Below the pieces are notes generated by a model. It searched no databases. It saw only the letters and a program-made list of their open reading frames with translations, and was not told where the DNA came from. Both the position numbers and the translations under genes were made by a program. Below, one piece after another: positions 62,805 to 64,000 of a stretch of DNA of 64,000 bases; position 1 is the first letter of the stretch, and every line of letters begins with the position of its first letter. The stretch covers positions 1,953,501-2,017,500 of the forward strand of contig NZ_CP106881.1 of NCBI RefSeq assembly GCF_023634805.2, given 5' to 3'. Source of the stretch: Comamonas endophytica. GTDB lineage: Bacteria > Pseudomonadota > Gammaproteobacteria > Burkholderiales > Burkholderiaceae_C.

Positions 62805-64000
62805 TCATATCCCTGCCGCATTGGCTGCCGCATCTTCACGCACCCCTGGTCCCCCAAGCCCCCCGATCTCCCGATCCACTTCCTCGTGGATCTCCAACTG
62901 CCTCGCCGAAGGCGGCTTGCCCAGCAGGCTCACCACCACGATGGCCAGCGTGGCAAGCAGGAAGCCCGGCACCATTTCGTAGAGCTTGAACCACTGGTAG
63001 TGCTGCCACACCAGCACCGTGGCCGCGCCGACCACCATGCCGGCCAGCGCGCCGTTGCGGGTCATGCGGGGCCAGACCAGGCTCAGGAGGACCAGGGGAC
63101 CAAAGGCGGCGCCGAAGCCGGCCCAGGCGTAGCTGACCATGCTCAGCACGCGGCTGTCCGGGTCGCGGGCAATGAGAATGGCGACCACGGTAACGGCGAG
63201 GACCATGGCGCGGCCGAACCAGACCAGTTCGCGCTGGCCCGCGTCGCGGCGCAGGAAGGCCTTGTACAGGTCCTGCGTCAGCGCGCTGGAGCAGACCAGC
63301 AGCTGGCATGACAGCGTGCTCATGATCGCGGCCAGGACCGCCGCCAGCAGGATGCCGCCGATCCAGGGGTTGAACAGCAGCTTGGCGACTTCGAGGAACA
63401 CGGTTTCGGCGTTGCCGGCCACGCCCGCGGCCAGCTCGGGGCGCTGGCCGAAATAGGAGATGCCGAACAGGCCCACGGCCACCGCGCCGCCCAGGCACAG
63501 CACCATCCAGGTCATGCCGATGCGCCGCGCGGTGGGGATCGTCCGCGCCGACTGGGCGGCCATGAAGCGCACCAGGATGTGCGGCTGGCCGAAATAGCCC
63601 AGCCCCCAGGCCAGCAGCGAGACGATGGCGATGGTGTCGAGCGAGGCCAGCATGTCGAAGGCGCCCGGCCGCGCGGCATCGATGGCGGCGCTGCTGGCGG
63701 CCACGCCGCCGTCGGCGTGGATGACCATCAGCGGCGCAAGGATCAGCGCGGTGATCATCAGCGAGGCCTGCAGGGTGTCGGTCCAGCTCACGGCCAGGAA
63801 GCCGCCGATGAACACATAGGCCATGGTGGCGAAGGCGCCGACCCACAGCGCAAGGCGGTAATCCATGCCGAACATGCTCTCGAACAGCCGCGCGCCCGCC
63901 ACCACGCCCGAGGCGCAGTAGATGGTGAAGAACACCAGGATGACCAGCGCCGTGACGATGCGCAGCAGGTGGCTGCGGTCCTCGAAGCGGTTGGTGAAGT
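62805..64000 (-). CDS. putP: Sodium/proline symporter (N-terminus beyond window)
   Basis: Inner-membrane SSS-family transporter importing proline with Na+. The C-terminal about 398 residues are visible and follow E. coli PutP closely: NRFEDRSHLLRI at the window edge, then ASGVVAGARLFESMFG, FIGGFLAVSWTDTLQASLMI, LLAWGLGYFGQPHILVRFMA, AIMSTLSCQLLVCSSALTQD and YAWAGFGAAFGPLVLLSLVW. The start lies beyond base 64000. The C-terminal tail after GKPPSARQ is charged and unlike that of E. coli. Confidence 0.95.
   Translation of the reverse strand, partial: FTNRFEDRSHLLRIVTALVILVFFTIYCASGVVAGARLFESMFGMDYRLALWVGAFATMAYVFIGGFLAVSWTDTLQASLMITALILAPLMVIHADGGVAASSAAIDAARPGAFDMLASLDTIAIVSLLAWGLGYFGQPHILVRFMAAQSARTIPTARRIGMTWMVLCLGGAVAVGLFGISYFGQRPELAAGVAGNAETVFLEVAKLLFNPWIGGILLAAVLAAIMSTLSCQLLVCSSALTQDLYKAFLRRDAGQRELVWFGRAMVLAVTVVAILIARDPDSRVLSMVSYAWAGFGAAFGPLVLLSLVWPRMTRNGALAGMVVGAATVLVWQHYQWFKLYEMVPGFLLATLAIVVVSLLGKPPSARQLEIHEEVDREIGGLGGPGVREDAAANAAGI

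Overview
The window is a GC-rich chromosomal segment (clearly AT-richer only around the pilin genes) from a betaproteobacterium, most likely a Comamonadaceae member (Burkholderiales). This is inferred from gene content and order: a type-2 PyrF, the short ArgC, YhdP next to a nitrilase and divergent from glnE, DUF1631 behind secDF, a post-SET-type SET protein next to birA, topoisomerase III with a SWIB tail, and a Bug-family receptor next to a TctDE-like pair. It looks like core genome. I see no phage, insertion sequence, CRISPR array, rRNA or tRNA gene.

Layout. 1-6.1 kb (minus): a LysR regulator cut by the window edge, pyrF, pgk, then the tightly overlapped cluster def - lipoprotein - fmt - azlC - azlD. 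6.2-8.6 kb (plus): LysM protein and dprA. 8.7-14.3 kb (minus): yajC-secD-secF-DUF1631. 14.6-20.7 kb: a fused indolepyruvate:ferredoxin oxidoreductase divergent from an Lrp/AsnC regulator and an MFS exporter. 20.9-23.0 kb: mltA, head-to-head with a tiny membrane-protein gene, then an OmpA-family lipoprotein. 23.3-33.8 kb: a minus-strand set yhdP - nitrilase - histidine kinase - FixJ-type regulator, divergent from glnE. 34.2-41.9 kb: GST, purB, yaeQ, a DUF3717/DUF1289 protein, a manganese-riboswitch-controlled TerC protein, an unknown protein, a holin-like membrane protein, an M48 protease and moaC. 42-45 kb: two tandem type IV pilins (one with a sigma-54 promoter), an FHA protein and a PP2C phosphatase. 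45.2-50.2 kb: sucCD, argC, recA-recX. 50.3-56.3 kb: MarR, a TctDE-like two-component pair, LysR, a Bug receptor and an N-formylglutamate amidohydrolase. 56.5-62.6 kb: SPOR protein, birA and a SET-domain methyltransferase divergent from topB, then a tyrosine phosphatase and a very small lipoprotein. The right edge cuts putP.

Three things stand out. First, the 114-bp gap between the SET gene and topB holds a 37-bp perfect alternating purine/pyrimidine run (Z-DNA-prone) and a 22-bp perfect palindrome; topB itself carries a histone-H1-like Lys/Ala linker and a SWIB domain, so three chromatin-type elements sit at one locus. Second, a family of palindromic extragenic repeats, usually in inverted pairs, occurs in about a dozen gaps; several copies carry 13-16-bp GC-rich inserts at or near the joint between their halves. 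Third, there are several RNA-level signals: a yybP-ykoY manganese riboswitch with its own terminator, a candidate small RNA with a CU-rich anti-Shine-Dalgarno loop downstream of glnE, and a 17-bp perfect hairpin between recA and recX.
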